Assembly (NCBI GenBank): GCA_020744425.1
Contig: JAGMUV010000002.1
Location: forward strand, 4,322,501-4,386,500
Direction: 5' to 3'
DNA from: Dactylonectria macrodidyma
Lineage: Eukaryota > Ascomycota > Sordariomycetes > Hypocreales > Nectriaceae
DNA length: 64,000 nt
Shown here one piece after another: positions 33,178 to 44,178 of the stretch. The translations under genes and the position numbers were made by a program. How positions within the stretch are numbered: position 1 is the first letter of the stretch; every line of letters begins with the position of its first letter. Below the pieces are notes generated by a model. The model searched no databases and had not been told where the DNA came from. It was given only the letters and a program-made list of their open reading frames with translations.

Positions 33178-35367
33178 TCATTCCATGTTGCAGCCAACAC
33201 TATCTGGCCTTCTCATTTGCCGCATTACCGCCTCCAGGGCTTCAGGCCCATCCAGGTTGAAGAGGCCATGTTCTGGTATCTTTTCCGGCTCTTGAATCAT
33301 TGACAAGTCTTTGTCTTTTAGGTCCCCCTTGGCTGCCTCCTTGGCGAGCATTGCCAGTTCTTCCTCGATTTTCTCAATCGTCAGCTTCTCATGGCACTGG
33401 GTGCGGTTCTCGATGGTCCACCGCCACCCTTGGAGCTGATGGAGGACCTTGTCCGCTTCTTCATCTCCCATGTGTTTCTTGATGAGACGTACCATCCAGT
33501 CCAGTCTTTCTTGGCGGCCACGATTCCCGCGTTCCAGATCGCGCAGTATGACCTCAACCATGCAGAGAATCATCTGTGGCGATAAGGTTCTGTCAATTGA
33601 CTGGTACACCGCAAGGCACTCCTCGACGCAGCGGAGGGTTTGCCGCTCGCTGAGGTGATCTGCTTCGAGAAACCATCTCCCCATCAATTCGAGGAGTTCT
33701 GTCTGGCTGTTGATACCACACAGCGCCCTGCCTGGGGCAGCCTCATTGGGCTGGCCCCAATTGAGACCGAGAACCCGCCAAATGAACTTGATGTTCATGT
33801 CTGGATCCTTGATCATGGCCTCGACGTATGGGGTCCATGCCGTCCAGTCCCAGCATCGGATTATGTACGTAATCCCCGACTTGTCACGGACCAACCTCCA
33901 GAGCAGCCGTGCCTTTCGATAATTGCCGCTGGCTATCGCAATCTCCCGAAATAGCCTTGTGTTCCATGGCATTTTCTCTACCAATTGCTCAGCCATGGTC
34001 CGAAATTGCCCAGTCTTGATTGTGGATCGGCATAGCTGTTGAAGAAGAATCTTCCTATCCGTTTCAGGGGCAGTCCATATATCTTTCACTACACTGGCCC
34101 AATCTAGGCTTGCGACGTCCAAGTGCATAAAGGCCGGCACTGAATTGCTCTGGAAACACCCAGTGGCCCAGAGTCTGCCCTTGGTGAAAAGAAATGCATC
34201 TTCGCTGGTCCATTCGCCAGGATAGTTATCGAAGCACTCGCGGCTTGTCACGTAGGGGCTGAAGGACATGGTCATAACTGCTTGATGCTGAAGTCTCGTG
34301 AGATACTCGCCGTTATGCTTCTGGCCAAGAATTTTAAGGACTGCCTTCCACATCAACTCGGGTCTTTCCCGCCCCAAGTGCTTGGTTGCTGCGCTGAATA
34401 TGATGTTGTGACTAGTCGAATGTTTATGCGGAAAGGGGAGGGAGGCCTGAAACTCGACGTATGCTGCCACCATGTCAAAGACGAGGGCTTTGCCGAGGCG
34501 CCTGGAGCGTTTGCGTGGGATAGACTGCGCCAGTCTAAGAAAGTAAAAGTAGGTTTCGAACTGCTTCGTACTCAACTCTCTGAGCAAACCGACGCAAGCC
34601 TTCCAGAATCCGTCGGTATAACGATCAAATTTTTTGTTGAGTCGAGTTACATAAATGGTTCGGACGAGTTGGGTTGCCATTCTCCCGCGTATCGCATCGA
34701 GCAATTCTGGTACTAACTGATTCTTGGTTTGAGAATCGAAAGGATCCAGTGCGACTACGAGATCCTCGCTCGTGATGAGGTTCTCTCGGATCGAGTGTCG
34801 AATGTGGTTTGAAAAAGGCCTGCACGCTACCCACACTGCCATTTCATCCGCATTTGCGAGGTCAAGAGCAGCGAGGCGTTGGTGCAGTGCGGTGAGTGAT
34901 TGCTGGAAAGATGAAGTCATGGTAGCTTCGGCTACATGAGGCTGGGCGGTGGAGGTGATTGATATGTCCGTTGAGGGGTCTTGATCGGGGTTCTCAAGCC
35001 ATCCAAGGAGACGATCTAGATTTCGACGAAGACTGAACTTGTTTTTACTTCGAATTCGGTTACCCGGTTCGGTCGGGGCTTCCCATTTCCATTCGCCGGG
35101 CTGGAGAGGGAGCTCAATGGCCCATGGCGATGGCGCGGATCGTGAGTCGGACATGACGGCGGTCATATGGCGTTTACCGAGGCGACGGCGGCTTTCCATG
35201 GGCCCTGGGATGGAGCTGAGAGTCCGGCACGACTTCGCAGAGACACGGTGGTAGCGGTCAATGGCTTGACGCAGCATCGTGTCGGTGATCCAGATGCTAT
35301 CTGGCGAAGCGATTGGTGCCGCACACCAGCCCGCTCGGGAGCGAAGTGCCACGCATCGCGGGGACAT
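33178..35367 (-). CDS. Uncharacterised protein, probably mitochondrial
   Basis: This is a single uninterrupted frame of 729 codons. I do not recognise a named family. The first methionine gives MSPRCVALRS, but a more likely start is the methionine at 35277: the 40 residues after it are rich in Arg and Ser and poor in acids, as in a mitochondrial presequence. The rest is predominantly helical with many Trp, Arg and Leu residues (for example LWRLVRDKSG, FIWRVLGLNWG), and the last 150 residues are more charged. It could be a helical-repeat protein of mitochondrial gene expression, but no repeat motif is clear. It converges on leashin and diverges from vezA, sharing the 1.2-kb promoter region at 35368-36619. 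Confidence 0.7.
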   Translation of the reverse strand: MSPRCVALRSRAGWCAAPIASPDSIWITDTMLRQAIDRYHRVSAKSCRTLSSIPGPMESRRRLGKRHMTAVMSDSRSAPSPWAIELPLQPGEWKWEAPTEPGNRIRSKNKFSLRRNLDRLLGWLENPDQDPSTDISITSTAQPHVAEATMTSSFQQSLTALHQRLAALDLANADEMAVWVACRPFSNHIRHSIRENLITSEDLVVALDPFDSQTKNQLVPELLDAIRGRMATQLVRTIYVTRLNKKFDRYTDGFWKACVGLLRELSTKQFETYFYFLRLAQSIPRKRSRRLGKALVFDMVAAYVEFQASLPFPHKHSTSHNIIFSAATKHLGRERPELMWKAVLKILGQKHNGEYLTRLQHQAVMTMSFSPYVTSRECFDNYPGEWTSEDAFLFTKGRLWATGCFQSNSVPAFMHLDVASLDWASVVKDIWTAPETDRKILLQQLCRSTIKTGQFRTMAEQLVEKMPWNTRLFREIAIASGNYRKARLLWRLVRDKSGITYIIRCWDWTAWTPYVEAMIKDPDMNIKFIWRVLGLNWGQPNEAAPGRALCGINSQTELLELMGRWFLEADHLSERQTLRCVEECLAVYQSIDRTLSPQMILCMVEVILRDLERGNRGRQERLDWMVRLIKKHMGDEEADKVLHQLQGWRWTIENRTQCHEKLTIEKIEEELAMLAKEAAKGDLKDKDLSMIQEPEKIPEHGLFNLDGPEALEAVMRQMRRPDSVGCNME

Positions 35368-36619
35368 TGGACAGTATGTCGCGGTGGGCCGTAGCGAAGA
35401 GTTTCATCCCCATGCACGACAGAGATGTGCCTCTCGTTGATAATAGTAGAGAGGCTGACACCGTCTTGGAGGAGCGTCGAGGCTGCGGGAGAGAGCTCGT
35501 TTCGAGTTGGAGATGGAAGCTGTGGTGGGATTTCGGTTAGAGCATCTTTTCGGCCGTGGATCAATCAGCCAACCAACCAGGACAGCTCCAATTGGGGAGT
35601 ATTATGTCATGCTGCTTACCTAATTGTCCGGTAGTTTGGTGCCTTTGTTCTCAACGAGGTGACCGCCAAGTGATTCAGGTGAGTGCAGATGGAAGGTGGA
35701 GAAGCTGGGGTCCTCGGGTATTCGGAACATCGTAAGACCGTGGCGCCTATTCCAAACATGACAGTGAACCAATGTGTTCACAGCCACCCCATGACCCATG
35801 CGGGTGCCAACGCCGCTACCGCTTCTCCATGTCTCTGGAACTCGAAATAACCAACCACCGCCTCGCCCGAATTGGTGGCCCCCTGTCACCTGCGTGCCCC
35901 TGCGCCTTGCTACCCACCTAGTTGCTGTTGTATGTATGTATGTACAGTACGTACTTTGCATACAGTGCTGTAATAAGCTAATGAGCTGCTGCTCTTGCGG
36001 AAATCCGGGCCCCTGCAGTGTCCGTCCTGTTCATGCCCCGTCACCCCGTCTCGGTGCGGACGAAGACGACGAAAGCTGCCATCAAGAGTCCGTCCGTCGA
36101 CTCCATCTGCCGACTCCATCCGTCCACCGACCCCAGCTCTCAGAGTAATTACAGAGGCCGACAAAGCACCCTTCAGTACTATCCTGCGGCTCTCTCGCTC
36201 TCATCTCCCCCCGGATATCCCGTTCATGCACGGCGCATCACCGACCTGAACCTCTGCCACTCCGCCTATCGGCTGCCCATCCTTGTCCACCCACCCCAGC
36301 TGGTCACTTGAGCGCACTGGCCGGCGTGGAGCTCCCCAAATAGGAACATCAACAACCACCAGCCTGTCCTTGCCGCCTGTCCTTGTCGCTTGTCCTTGAG
36401 ACCTTGCCGCCTCTCCTGAGCTGCCCTGTTAAACCGTCGACAGACACAACCACGACCACAACCACAGCAAGCCATCCCATCGCCTCGAACTACCCTCTCC
36501 TGCTCGGCTCTGTTATTCTACCTCTCGCGACCCCATCCCCCACTACGTCGATCGCCGCTCGCCACTCCATGGCTCTGCGTGCTTGCTTGTCCTCACTATC
36601 GACGTCACAGCGCTGTTAG
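35368..36619. other. Divergent promoter region between the unknown gene and vezA
   Basis: About 1.25 kb with no supported gene. It contains a GTATGTATGTATGTAC run at 35932-35947 and pyrimidine-rich sequence before 36620. A 133-codon frame at 35163-35564 overlaps the N-terminus of the minus-strand gene and is judged a shadow. Confidence 0.5.
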
Positions 36620-38741
36620 ATGGAGTCCGTGGTATATGAGGAGTCGCCTTTAGCCGAGTACCTCAGAGGTGAGTGTCCTTGTGCCCAACCCCTTTGTACT
36701 CTTCGTCTACTCTCCGCCTGCGGTGTCTTTGAGCTTCTACTAACCTTTGTCCCAAGATGGGGGAGACGAGCCGCAGTTAGACTGGGCGCCTGGCGCAACG
36801 ACTCCGGATCACGAATCCTCCTCGGCTGGTCGATCTAGCCCTTCGCCGCCTTCCAGTCCCTCTCCCTTTGCGCCTACAGGTCGGCCTTTAGTCAAGGCTC
36901 GATTTCGTAAAAAAGTCCCTGGACCCCTCCGCCTCGATGTCCCGAAACCCGTCTCGTTGCGATCAATCCGGAAAAAATATTCGGTTCGTTCACCGCACCT
37001 TTCCCTATGGTGGTTCGCACCCTTTTAACTCTCCCATTTATAGGCCGTGGTAGCAGCGAGTATCGATCGTGCCGATAATGCTAAGTTTCTTGAACAATTT
37101 CGTTACACGATTATTGCCTCTCAATTGTTGAGTGGTCATGCCGGGTTAGGACAGCACCAGCTCGGTGGCGGTGTTGGTGCGGCACCTGCTAATGATGAGG
37201 ATCACTCCATACTCTCGCCGGAGGGTATTGTCGCGTCAGTGCTTGCCGCGTTGGCAATTGCAGTCATTCTCAGCTGGGTTGTGGAAAATGGGGTCACGCG
37301 GAAACGATTTATCTTCCTCATGCTTCTCTGCGCAGCCAGCGTTCTCCTAGGCCAGGTTTACATGAGGAGGCAATGGTTGCGGTATCGACGGTCGCAGTCT
37401 CTGTCCGAAATCACAACGTTTATCGAGAATTCCCACAGCCACGACAGCGCTTCGGGGGCTGCCTTGTCTCTCATCCAGGAAGTGGAATTGGTGTCTCGTG
37501 GGTACCGAATGTCAGTCCCAACATCCCAAACATGATGGCAGAACCCAACTCTAACAATAGTGTAGCAGCGCACCACTGCCCCCGATCAGTCGGATCGAAG
37601 ACCGTACCCAGTCTCGGAAATGCGTCCGGTTACGCAGGGCCCTCAAGAACTCCTTTACCGGCGTTCTGCAGACATATAACCAAGTCTGCACTGTTGTGAA
37701 TGGGTTCGCAGAGCAAACCGACTTAGAAAAGTATTATGACATCTATGATATTAGTGATTTCGACATGTCAGACGCCAAGCGCGGTTTCGACGTGGATGAG
37801 TTTGACGACACGGAGTCATTGAGGACCCTAAAGATTCTCGCCGCCCGGTTTTACACTATCCGTAAAATGTTTCTCTGCGCGCTGCTGGCTCTTGATGCCA
37901 GTGGTGACGCAAACGACTTACTTCGATGGACGACGGCAGTGGAATGTCTTCGGAGCGTCAATGCTTCGACGAGCACTACATATGACAGGCTGCAGAGTAT
38001 CCTCAGTGAGGAAGAGAGTAAGTATCTCTACGCGACCCAACAAATATATTTCTTACTCACATGTGCAAAGCATTCCCATTGTCGCCGAACCCGAAGACGA
38101 CGCTTACACCCGGGAGGGAGCGCTGGCGGGCTCAGCTGCGCAAGCTCAACTCGCTCTCCACCGGGATTAGGGGCCTGCAAGCCAAGCTCCAGCTCCTGCG
38201 CGAAGAGTCAGATAGAACGCTCAACGACTCGAATGACATTTCGGAATTGGGGCCCAACCTCATGTCTCAATTCGAGTCGATTGGCGTGGATCTGAAGGAA
38301 CTTATGGGGGCTTGGGAAGAAGGCCGAGCCGCCTTGGCCCTTGGGATCGATAGAAACGAGAAGAGGCTTTCATCTATGAGCACCTTGATATCCCCGGCCA
38401 GCTCCTTGAGCGGTCTCACCACTGTCGACGAAGGTGGCAGTGCTATTGACGCCTTGAAAGCACTCACGGGCGAATCGCCCCCAGCTTCCGACTATAACGG
38501 CTCAGTCGATCACGAAGCCCCAGAGGTGTTTGAAGCCGTGGCCATGCCGCGGGCCCGACCGCGAAGCATGCTCACCCGAGAGGAGAGAATAGCGAGGATG
38601 AAGGAGGAGCGGGAGCACAAGGCAATTACGCGGCAACACATGGACGCAACGAAGGGTATGCTCCGGGAACTGGAGACGGTCATCAACCTCCGGCCCCGAA
38701 CCCGCATGAGCGCTCCGGCTGGACGGATTGTTTCCATGTAA
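36620..38741 (+). CDS. vezA: Vezatin-like protein (VezA type)
   Basis: Five exons fit by phase: 36620-36668, 36757-36983, 37044-37510, 37566-38017 and 38071-38741, giving 621 residues. Two membrane segments lie near residues 152-172 and 180-199, separated by a short basic loop (ENGVTRKR). A conserved vezatin-type region follows (SRGYRISAPLPPISRIED), then long helices with LREESDRTLND and an Arg/Glu-rich tail (TREERIARMKEEREHK). In Aspergillus nidulans VezA is needed for dynein-dependent early-endosome transport and sits at the hyphal tip; the related yeast Inp2 links peroxisomes to myosin V. Length and architecture agree with this family. The first exon is only 49 nt and carries the chosen start. 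Confidence 0.8.
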
Positions 38742-39083
38742 CACCATCATCGCATCGACCAGCGCCGCCCCTGTCCTGGACACTCTAACGATACAGTATT
38801 TTCAAGCGGCGTTTATTTGCCTTGTTGCTACTATTATGACCAACACCAGCTCGCATGTACCCGTGTGTGGACATGCGCGCGTCTGTTTAGCAAAGTCACG
38901 ACATGCACGATTTTCTTGTGGGGTTAACTATCATATAGACCGGAGCAGGCGCATCACTGGGCATCTGGGGTTTGTTTTTGGCTAGGCTAGATTGCTTTTC
39001 TGCCTCATCATTTTGATTGGTCTTTTGGGATGTATGACTGTACTTTGTACTCCAGCACTTGGATAAGTAAGGTAGGTACCGTT

Positions 39084-39089
39084 ACGCGT
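39084..39089. promoter_or_regulatory. MCB-type ACGCGT element upstream of PCNA (distal)
   Basis: A palindromic ACGCGT lies 642 bases before the PCNA start codon. This is the MluI cell-cycle box bound by MBF in yeasts; the assignment is by sequence and by the known S-phase control of PCNA genes. Confidence 0.5.
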
Positions 39090-39371
39090 TGGTACGTAGA
39101 CGCGAGCTGAGATTCAAGTTGTGCTCAGATATTTAAGCATAGCTAGCAGGTAACGAGCACCTGCAAATTTGTTCCTGCGTTCAAATTATGTCGATACTTT
39201 TCCCTTTATTCTTGTTTGTGTGCAATTTCTTGGTGAAGCTGTACAGTAACTCAATCATTTCTGCGTGTCTGGTAAGTAAGTTAGAAGTCCAAGAAGCAGT
39301 TAGCAAGCTCAGACGCTTGATGATGAATTGGGCTTAGGTCGTCTTGGGCCCCGCGTCTAGTTGGCGTCACG

Positions 39372-39377
39372 ACGCGT
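39372..39377. promoter_or_regulatory. MCB-type ACGCGT element upstream of PCNA (proximal)
   Basis: A second ACGCGT lies 354 bases before the PCNA start codon. Two perfect copies in one promoter of a DNA-replication gene support MBF control. Confidence 0.55.
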
Positions 39378-39730
39378 CTTATCTCCACCACTTCTCGCGG
39401 TCCGCGTGTTAAGTGGTTAAGTGCTTGCGTGCCTTTGGCCAGCTTCAGCCCTTGAGTAATCTTGCATCCGCCATCCATCCCTCTTGCAAACACCACCACT
39501 TTCTCCCCTTCCCGCCTCTTCCCTAACAATCGTCTCTCTAGATACTTGATCCAAACTCTCGATCCTCGTCGTTTTCTTCATCCAACTAGCAACTCACAAT
39601 CCTCAGTCAGTCAGTCAGTAACCCCCTCGTCCACCCCCGCCTTTTTTTTTCATGCAGCTCTTCCGCACCGCCAGATTCACTACTTCCATCAATCTCCCAA
39701 CCAATCTAACATTACGCTCAACTCGCAGAC

Positions 39731-40711
39731 ATGTTGGAGGCACGACTCGAACAGGCCGCCCTTCTGAAGAAGGTTGTCGACGCCATCAAGGATCTCGTCC
39801 AGGATTGCAACTTCGACTGCAACGACAGCGGCATCGCCCTGCAGGCGATGGATAACTCCCACGTCGCGCTGGTGTCTATGATGCTCAAGGCCGAGGCCTT
39901 CTCCCCCTTCCGCTGCGACCGCAACATCTCCCTCGGAGTCAACCTGTCCTCGCTGACCAAGGTCCTTCGCGCCGCCCAGAACGAGGATGTCCTCACCGTC
40001 AAGGCCGAGGACGGCCCGGACGTTCTCAACCTGCTCTTTGAGAACAGCGCCAACGACCGCACCAGCGAGTACGACCTCAAGCTGATGGACATTGACCAGG
40101 AGCACCTGGGTATTCCGGACACCGAGTATGCTGCCACCATTGAAATGCCCTCGGCAGAGTTCCGAAGGATTGTCACCGACTTGGCCGCCATGTCAGAATC
40201 AGGTCAGTCCCGCCCTCTCCTGCCCTCTCCTGTCCCCCCCTCCTGAATATCTCCATCTTTTTTATGAGCACTCAATCTTGATGTCGCTTCTTCCAAGGGA
40301 GTGTCCAATGCTAAGTAATGACTTTTCCACATTAGTCCAAATTGAGGCCTCCAAGGATGGTATCAAATTCATGTCCAACGGCGACATCGGCAACGGCTCC
40401 GTGTCGCTACGAGGTCACACCGACGTCGAGAAGCCTGAGAACAACGTCAATATCGAGCTGACCGAGCCCGTATCCTTGACCTTCTCCCTCAAGTACCTGG
40501 GTAACTTCTGTAAGGCGGCTACCCTGTCGACCCAGGTCAAAATCTGCCTCTCCAACGAGGTGCCGCTCTTGGTTGAGTACCAGCTTGCTGGCCAAAGCTA
40601 CTTGCGATTCTACCTTGCGCCCAAGGTATGGCTACCCCGATTTTGCCTTTGGCAGCACCGCCCAGGCCTCATTTTGTTAATGCACGAGTTTAGATTGGCG
40701 ATGACGAGTAA
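39731..40711 (+). CDS. POL30: Proliferating cell nuclear antigen (sliding clamp)
   Basis: Three exons (39731-40202, 40336-40625, 40694-40711) give 259 residues, the usual PCNA length. The protein opens [20 protein letters not shown], contains the DNA-facing CDRN loop, the interdomain connecting loop [12 protein letters not shown], and ends YLAPKIGDDE. Lys164, the ubiquitin/SUMO site that controls translesion synthesis, is present in EASKDG. The homotrimeric ring tethers DNA polymerases and repair factors to DNA in the nucleus. The last exon codes for only IGDDE plus the stop. Two ACGCGT boxes upstream suggest S-phase transcription. Confidence 0.98.
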
Positions 40712-41914
40712 ACCTCAAAACCCAGCAAACAACATGACACCATCCTACCTACTATCAGCCGGCGTTGTGAGGACGTGGTAATTCTGCTTTGGCGCGCAGG
40801 GCGGATCTGGCGACCGGATGAATACCAGGGGTTTATTTACGGGAGGGAAACGGAAGGGAGATGAGAAGGAGACGCGAAGGGGTCTACAGAATGACATCTG
40901 TTGCTAGAACCAGTACGAGCCTTGACTGTAAGATGGCTCACTGTGGCTGACTCGCGGCTATTTGAGCTGCCCTGACACGATAATGATTTTAAAGCCTTTG
41001 TTTTGGTTGCCCAACGTATTTGAACGTGCCTGCGAGCCAAGCCGATCTTTGGCCCCCATTCAGCCATCCCATGACACCAATACGACATTCAGCCGGTCAC
41101 GCGGTGTCCACTCGGCTGGCCTGCACTACCCATACCTACCTACCCAGGTGTGCGAAGGGCCTGCCTCACTATTAACCACGCCTACCTATAGCCTATCTAG
41201 ATAGCGGGGTGTAATTGATAGTGCACAAATAAGGGAGAAGGATGAGAGAGAGCGCTGAAAAATGAATTGTGACAAGAGATAACTGAACAAATGGAGGACG
41301 TCTTGGTGCGGGGCAAAACGGTATCGTATCGGATCTTCTATGGCGGGGAACACACGTCGCTAATAATTAAGTAGGCCTAGGCTCTATCAAGTGCGGGTTG
41401 AGTCAAAAACGGCCAGTCATTTCAAAGGGCGAACGGGTTTTGGTGCGCATTTCGACTCGCATCGCATCGCATCGCATCTTGATCTCGATTCAAATCTCCC
41501 CCCATCTCTTCCCATCTCTTCAACCTCGCTACCTTCCAGGTTGTCCCCATTGCTCCTGGACTTGTCGTTGTTGCTCTGGCTTGTCATCTGGGATCGTGAC
41601 TCGTCAACCCGCTTGCGCTCATAGCGAAACAGGCTCTCACTCTGCCTCATTCTCTCTCACTCTCTATCGTCACTTTTCAGTCAGCCAGTCACCCTGCCTA
41701 TTCTCGGTACAGAACCTCAAGTCGCACCGTCACATCCCCGTCCGTTGCATCCGCGCAACCAACTCACCCCCCGCCGCCTATCAACCCCATCAGCGCCCGC
41801 CAAGAGGACCCTTCTCTCAGACATATCCGACCTGCGACAGGTTTTAGCCATTCGGCCTAAGACGGGTTTCAATCCATTCAGCCTGCCACAGAATTTTTTT
41901 TTTTTTATAGAGCC
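40712..41914. other. PCNA-pyridoxal kinase intergenic region
   Basis: No supported gene. It contains CCTACCTACC and CCTACCTATAG motifs at 41131-41146 and 41183-41205, a TCGCA run at 41457-41477 and a poly-T stretch at 41894-41906 just before the next start codon. Confidence 0.55.
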
Positions 41915-43323
41915 ATGTCTGACCCTCTACCTATTCCTGACACACGCGTTCTCGCCGTCGCAAGCCATGTATGATATGCCTGCCATCATGACTGCCCCTC
42001 CAATCAAGAATGTCCTAGGCTGACTCGCTGCACTCACTTGCAGGTTGTCTCTGGGTAAGATGCGGCCTTTTTCGTTTTTGATCTCGCATCTTCGCCCGCC
42101 CACCTTATCCCTGGAGTGTGATCCCTGGTCTCTGCTGACTTGGGATGTGCTCAGTTACGTGGGAAATAAGATCGCCGTCTTCGTGCTCCAATCTCTAGGA
42201 TGCGATGTTGCAGCCCTCAACACGGTGCAGTTCAGTGAGTCACGGCCCATCCTCCACTGTGCGCATAGCTGGGACACGCAGCATCTAATTCAACGCCTTC
42301 TCCGCTGTCAAAGGCAACCACACAGGTTACAGGCAATGGAAGGGGACAAAGGTTTCGGCGCAGGAGATTCGAGATCTGTACGATGGCCTGAAGCAGTCGT
42401 ACCTCGATGACTTTGACATGCTGCTCTCCGGATACATCCCCGGCGCCGAGGCTGTCAATGCCGTTGGAGACATCGGCCGCGAACTTCAAGAAAAGTCAAA
42501 GGATACACCCGGCAAATTCTTCTGGGTTCTTGACCCCGTTATGGGCGACAACGGAAGGCTCTACGTCGCCGAGGACGTCGTTCCGGCTTACAGGTCTCTC
42601 ATCCACCATGCCGATCTCATCCTGCCCAACCAGTTCGAAGCCGAGTATGTTCGCCAGGTTTCCTGAGGCTTGCCTAGGCTTCTACCTCTCCCTTGATTGT
42701 AGCTATACGCGCTAACATCTCTCTCTCTCTCTCTCTCGAGGCTACTCTCCGAGTCCAAAATCGTCGACATGGACAGTCTAACCAAGGCCATCCAGGTCAT
42801 GCACGACAAGTTCAAGGTCCCCCATGTTGTCATCACGTCGGTCAACCTCGAGTCCCCCGACCACCCAACCTCACACCTCTCTGTCATCGGCTCCAGCATG
42901 ACCTCAACAGGCAAGGCTCGCCTCTTCAAGATCGTCTTCCCCTCCATCGACTGCTACTTCAGCGGCACCGGCGATATGTTCGCCGCGCTCATGGTCATCC
43001 GCATGCGCGAGGCCGTCCACCACGCCAACGAGGAGCTGCGCTTCACCCCCAGCTGGCTCAGCGACGACAGCGTCCCCGCCATCGAGCTGCCCCTCGCCCG
43101 GGCCGCCGAGAAGGTCATTGCCAGCATGCACGAGGTGCTGTACAAGACGTCGCAGGGCATGCGCAAGGTCGTCGACCGCACAACCGACGACATGGCGCCC
43201 GAGGAGAGGGCCGATGACAAGAAGGTCCACCTGGTAAACAGCAAGGCGGCCGAGCTACAGTTGGTGAGAAACTTGGACTGTTTGCTCTCACCGTCGAAGC
43301 TGTTTCCCGCCAAAGCGATGTAG
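41915..43323 (+). CDS. BUD16: Pyridoxal kinase
   Basis: Five exons: 41915-41968, 42044-42054 (11 nt), 42155-42234, 42314-42644 and 42741-43323, for 352 residues. It phosphorylates pyridoxal, pyridoxine and pyridoxamine with ATP in the vitamin B6 salvage pathway. Visible motifs are the substrate-binding SHVVSGYVGNKIAVF, NHTGYRQWKGTK, DPVMGDNGRLYV, NQFEAE and the ribokinase-superfamily GTGDMFAAL, whose Asp is the catalytic base. The SHVVSGYVG motif is assembled across three exons, including the microexon, which supports that model. The fourth intron has a long TC run before its acceptor. The gene converges on dUTPase, 270 bases away. Confidence 0.95.
42044..42054 (+). other. 11-nt microexon of pyridoxal kinase
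   Basis: The sequence GTTGTCTCTGG lies between a TTGCAG acceptor and a GTAAGA donor. It encodes Val-Val-Ser and two bases of Gly, exactly the residues needed to complete SHVVSGYVG. Without it the frame is lost. Confidence 0.9.
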
Positions 43324-43593
43324 ACGAACATGCATAAAGGATAGAACAAGGGTTCCGGACATGGTCCAATAGACAAAGGCAGACAAAGGCAGAATAGATG
43401 AGCTTGCAAGAAATGAAGAAACGGCGTTGCTCTTGTGTCCCTATTCCATCATCTATGGCGGTTCTCTATCACACCTCTTGTCCCATGTTCCATTTTTCTT
43501 CCTTACCATCCCCTTAAAGCCGAAAAGTCTAGTAGGTTCCCATTGACACCCGGCGAATTCATTGACTCGTGATAAAACTAGCATCAGGTGCGC

Positions 43594-44178
43594 TCAGCCA
43601 GTGCTGCCGAAGCCACCAGCGCCGCGCACGCTCTCGGCCAGCTCCTGGACCTCGACTACCTCGGGGGTGTAGATGCGCTCGAGGATTAGCTGGGCGATGC
43701 GGTCGCCCTCCTTGATCTCGAAGTGGGTCTCGGCGTGGTTGAAGAGAAGCACCTTAACCTGGCCGCGGTAGTCGGCATCAATGACACCGGCGCCCGTGTC
43801 GATGAAGTTCTTGGATGCGAGTCCAGAGCGGGGAGCAATGCGGCCGTCTATTACTCTAGGTCAGCACAGTGCAACGGAGAAGGGCAATGGAGGCGATAAC
43901 GGAGGAAATAAGGAAGATTTCAACTTACAAGTACCATCCGGGATAGCCATGCTAATATCCGTGTCGACAAGGACCTTACCCCGGGCGGGTATGGTGGTGT
44001 CGCGCGCGGCGTATAGATCGTAGCCGGCTGCGAAGGCGCTGCCGCGAGTGGGCAGGCGGCCCTTGTCGGAGAGCTTCTTGATCTGGAGAGGAATTGGCTC
44101 CATGATGGCGGAAGTCTTGATGCGCTTGGCGGGAGGCGACGAGACGTTGGTGTTGTTGGACTCGGGGGCGGCAGACAT
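43594..44178 (-). CDS. DUT1: dUTP pyrophosphatase
   Basis: Two exons on the minus strand (44178-43929 and 43847-43594) give 167 residues. The enzyme hydrolyses dUTP to dUMP, preventing uracil incorporation and feeding dTMP synthesis. All five trimeric-dUTPase motifs are present: [33 protein letters not shown] and the C-terminal [11 protein letters not shown] basic cluster AKRIKT near the N-terminus could be a nuclear signal. The ATG at 44178 was chosen because family members start close to it, but the frame continues upstream without a stop to 44361; see the separate entry. Confidence 0.97.

Larger units (their letters stand above)
38742..39730. other. vezA-PCNA intergenic region
   Basis: About 1 kb with no gene. 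It contains the vezA 3' end, a GGTAGGTACC motif at 39070-39080, two ACGCGT elements (listed separately), a GTCA run near 39605-39620 and a pyrimidine-rich leader before the PCNA start. Confidence 0.6.

Noticed and set aside
35163..35564. A 133-codon minus-strand frame overlapping the start of the unknown gene
   Set aside because: It overlaps in another frame and adds no credible N-terminus; I found no splice that would join it.
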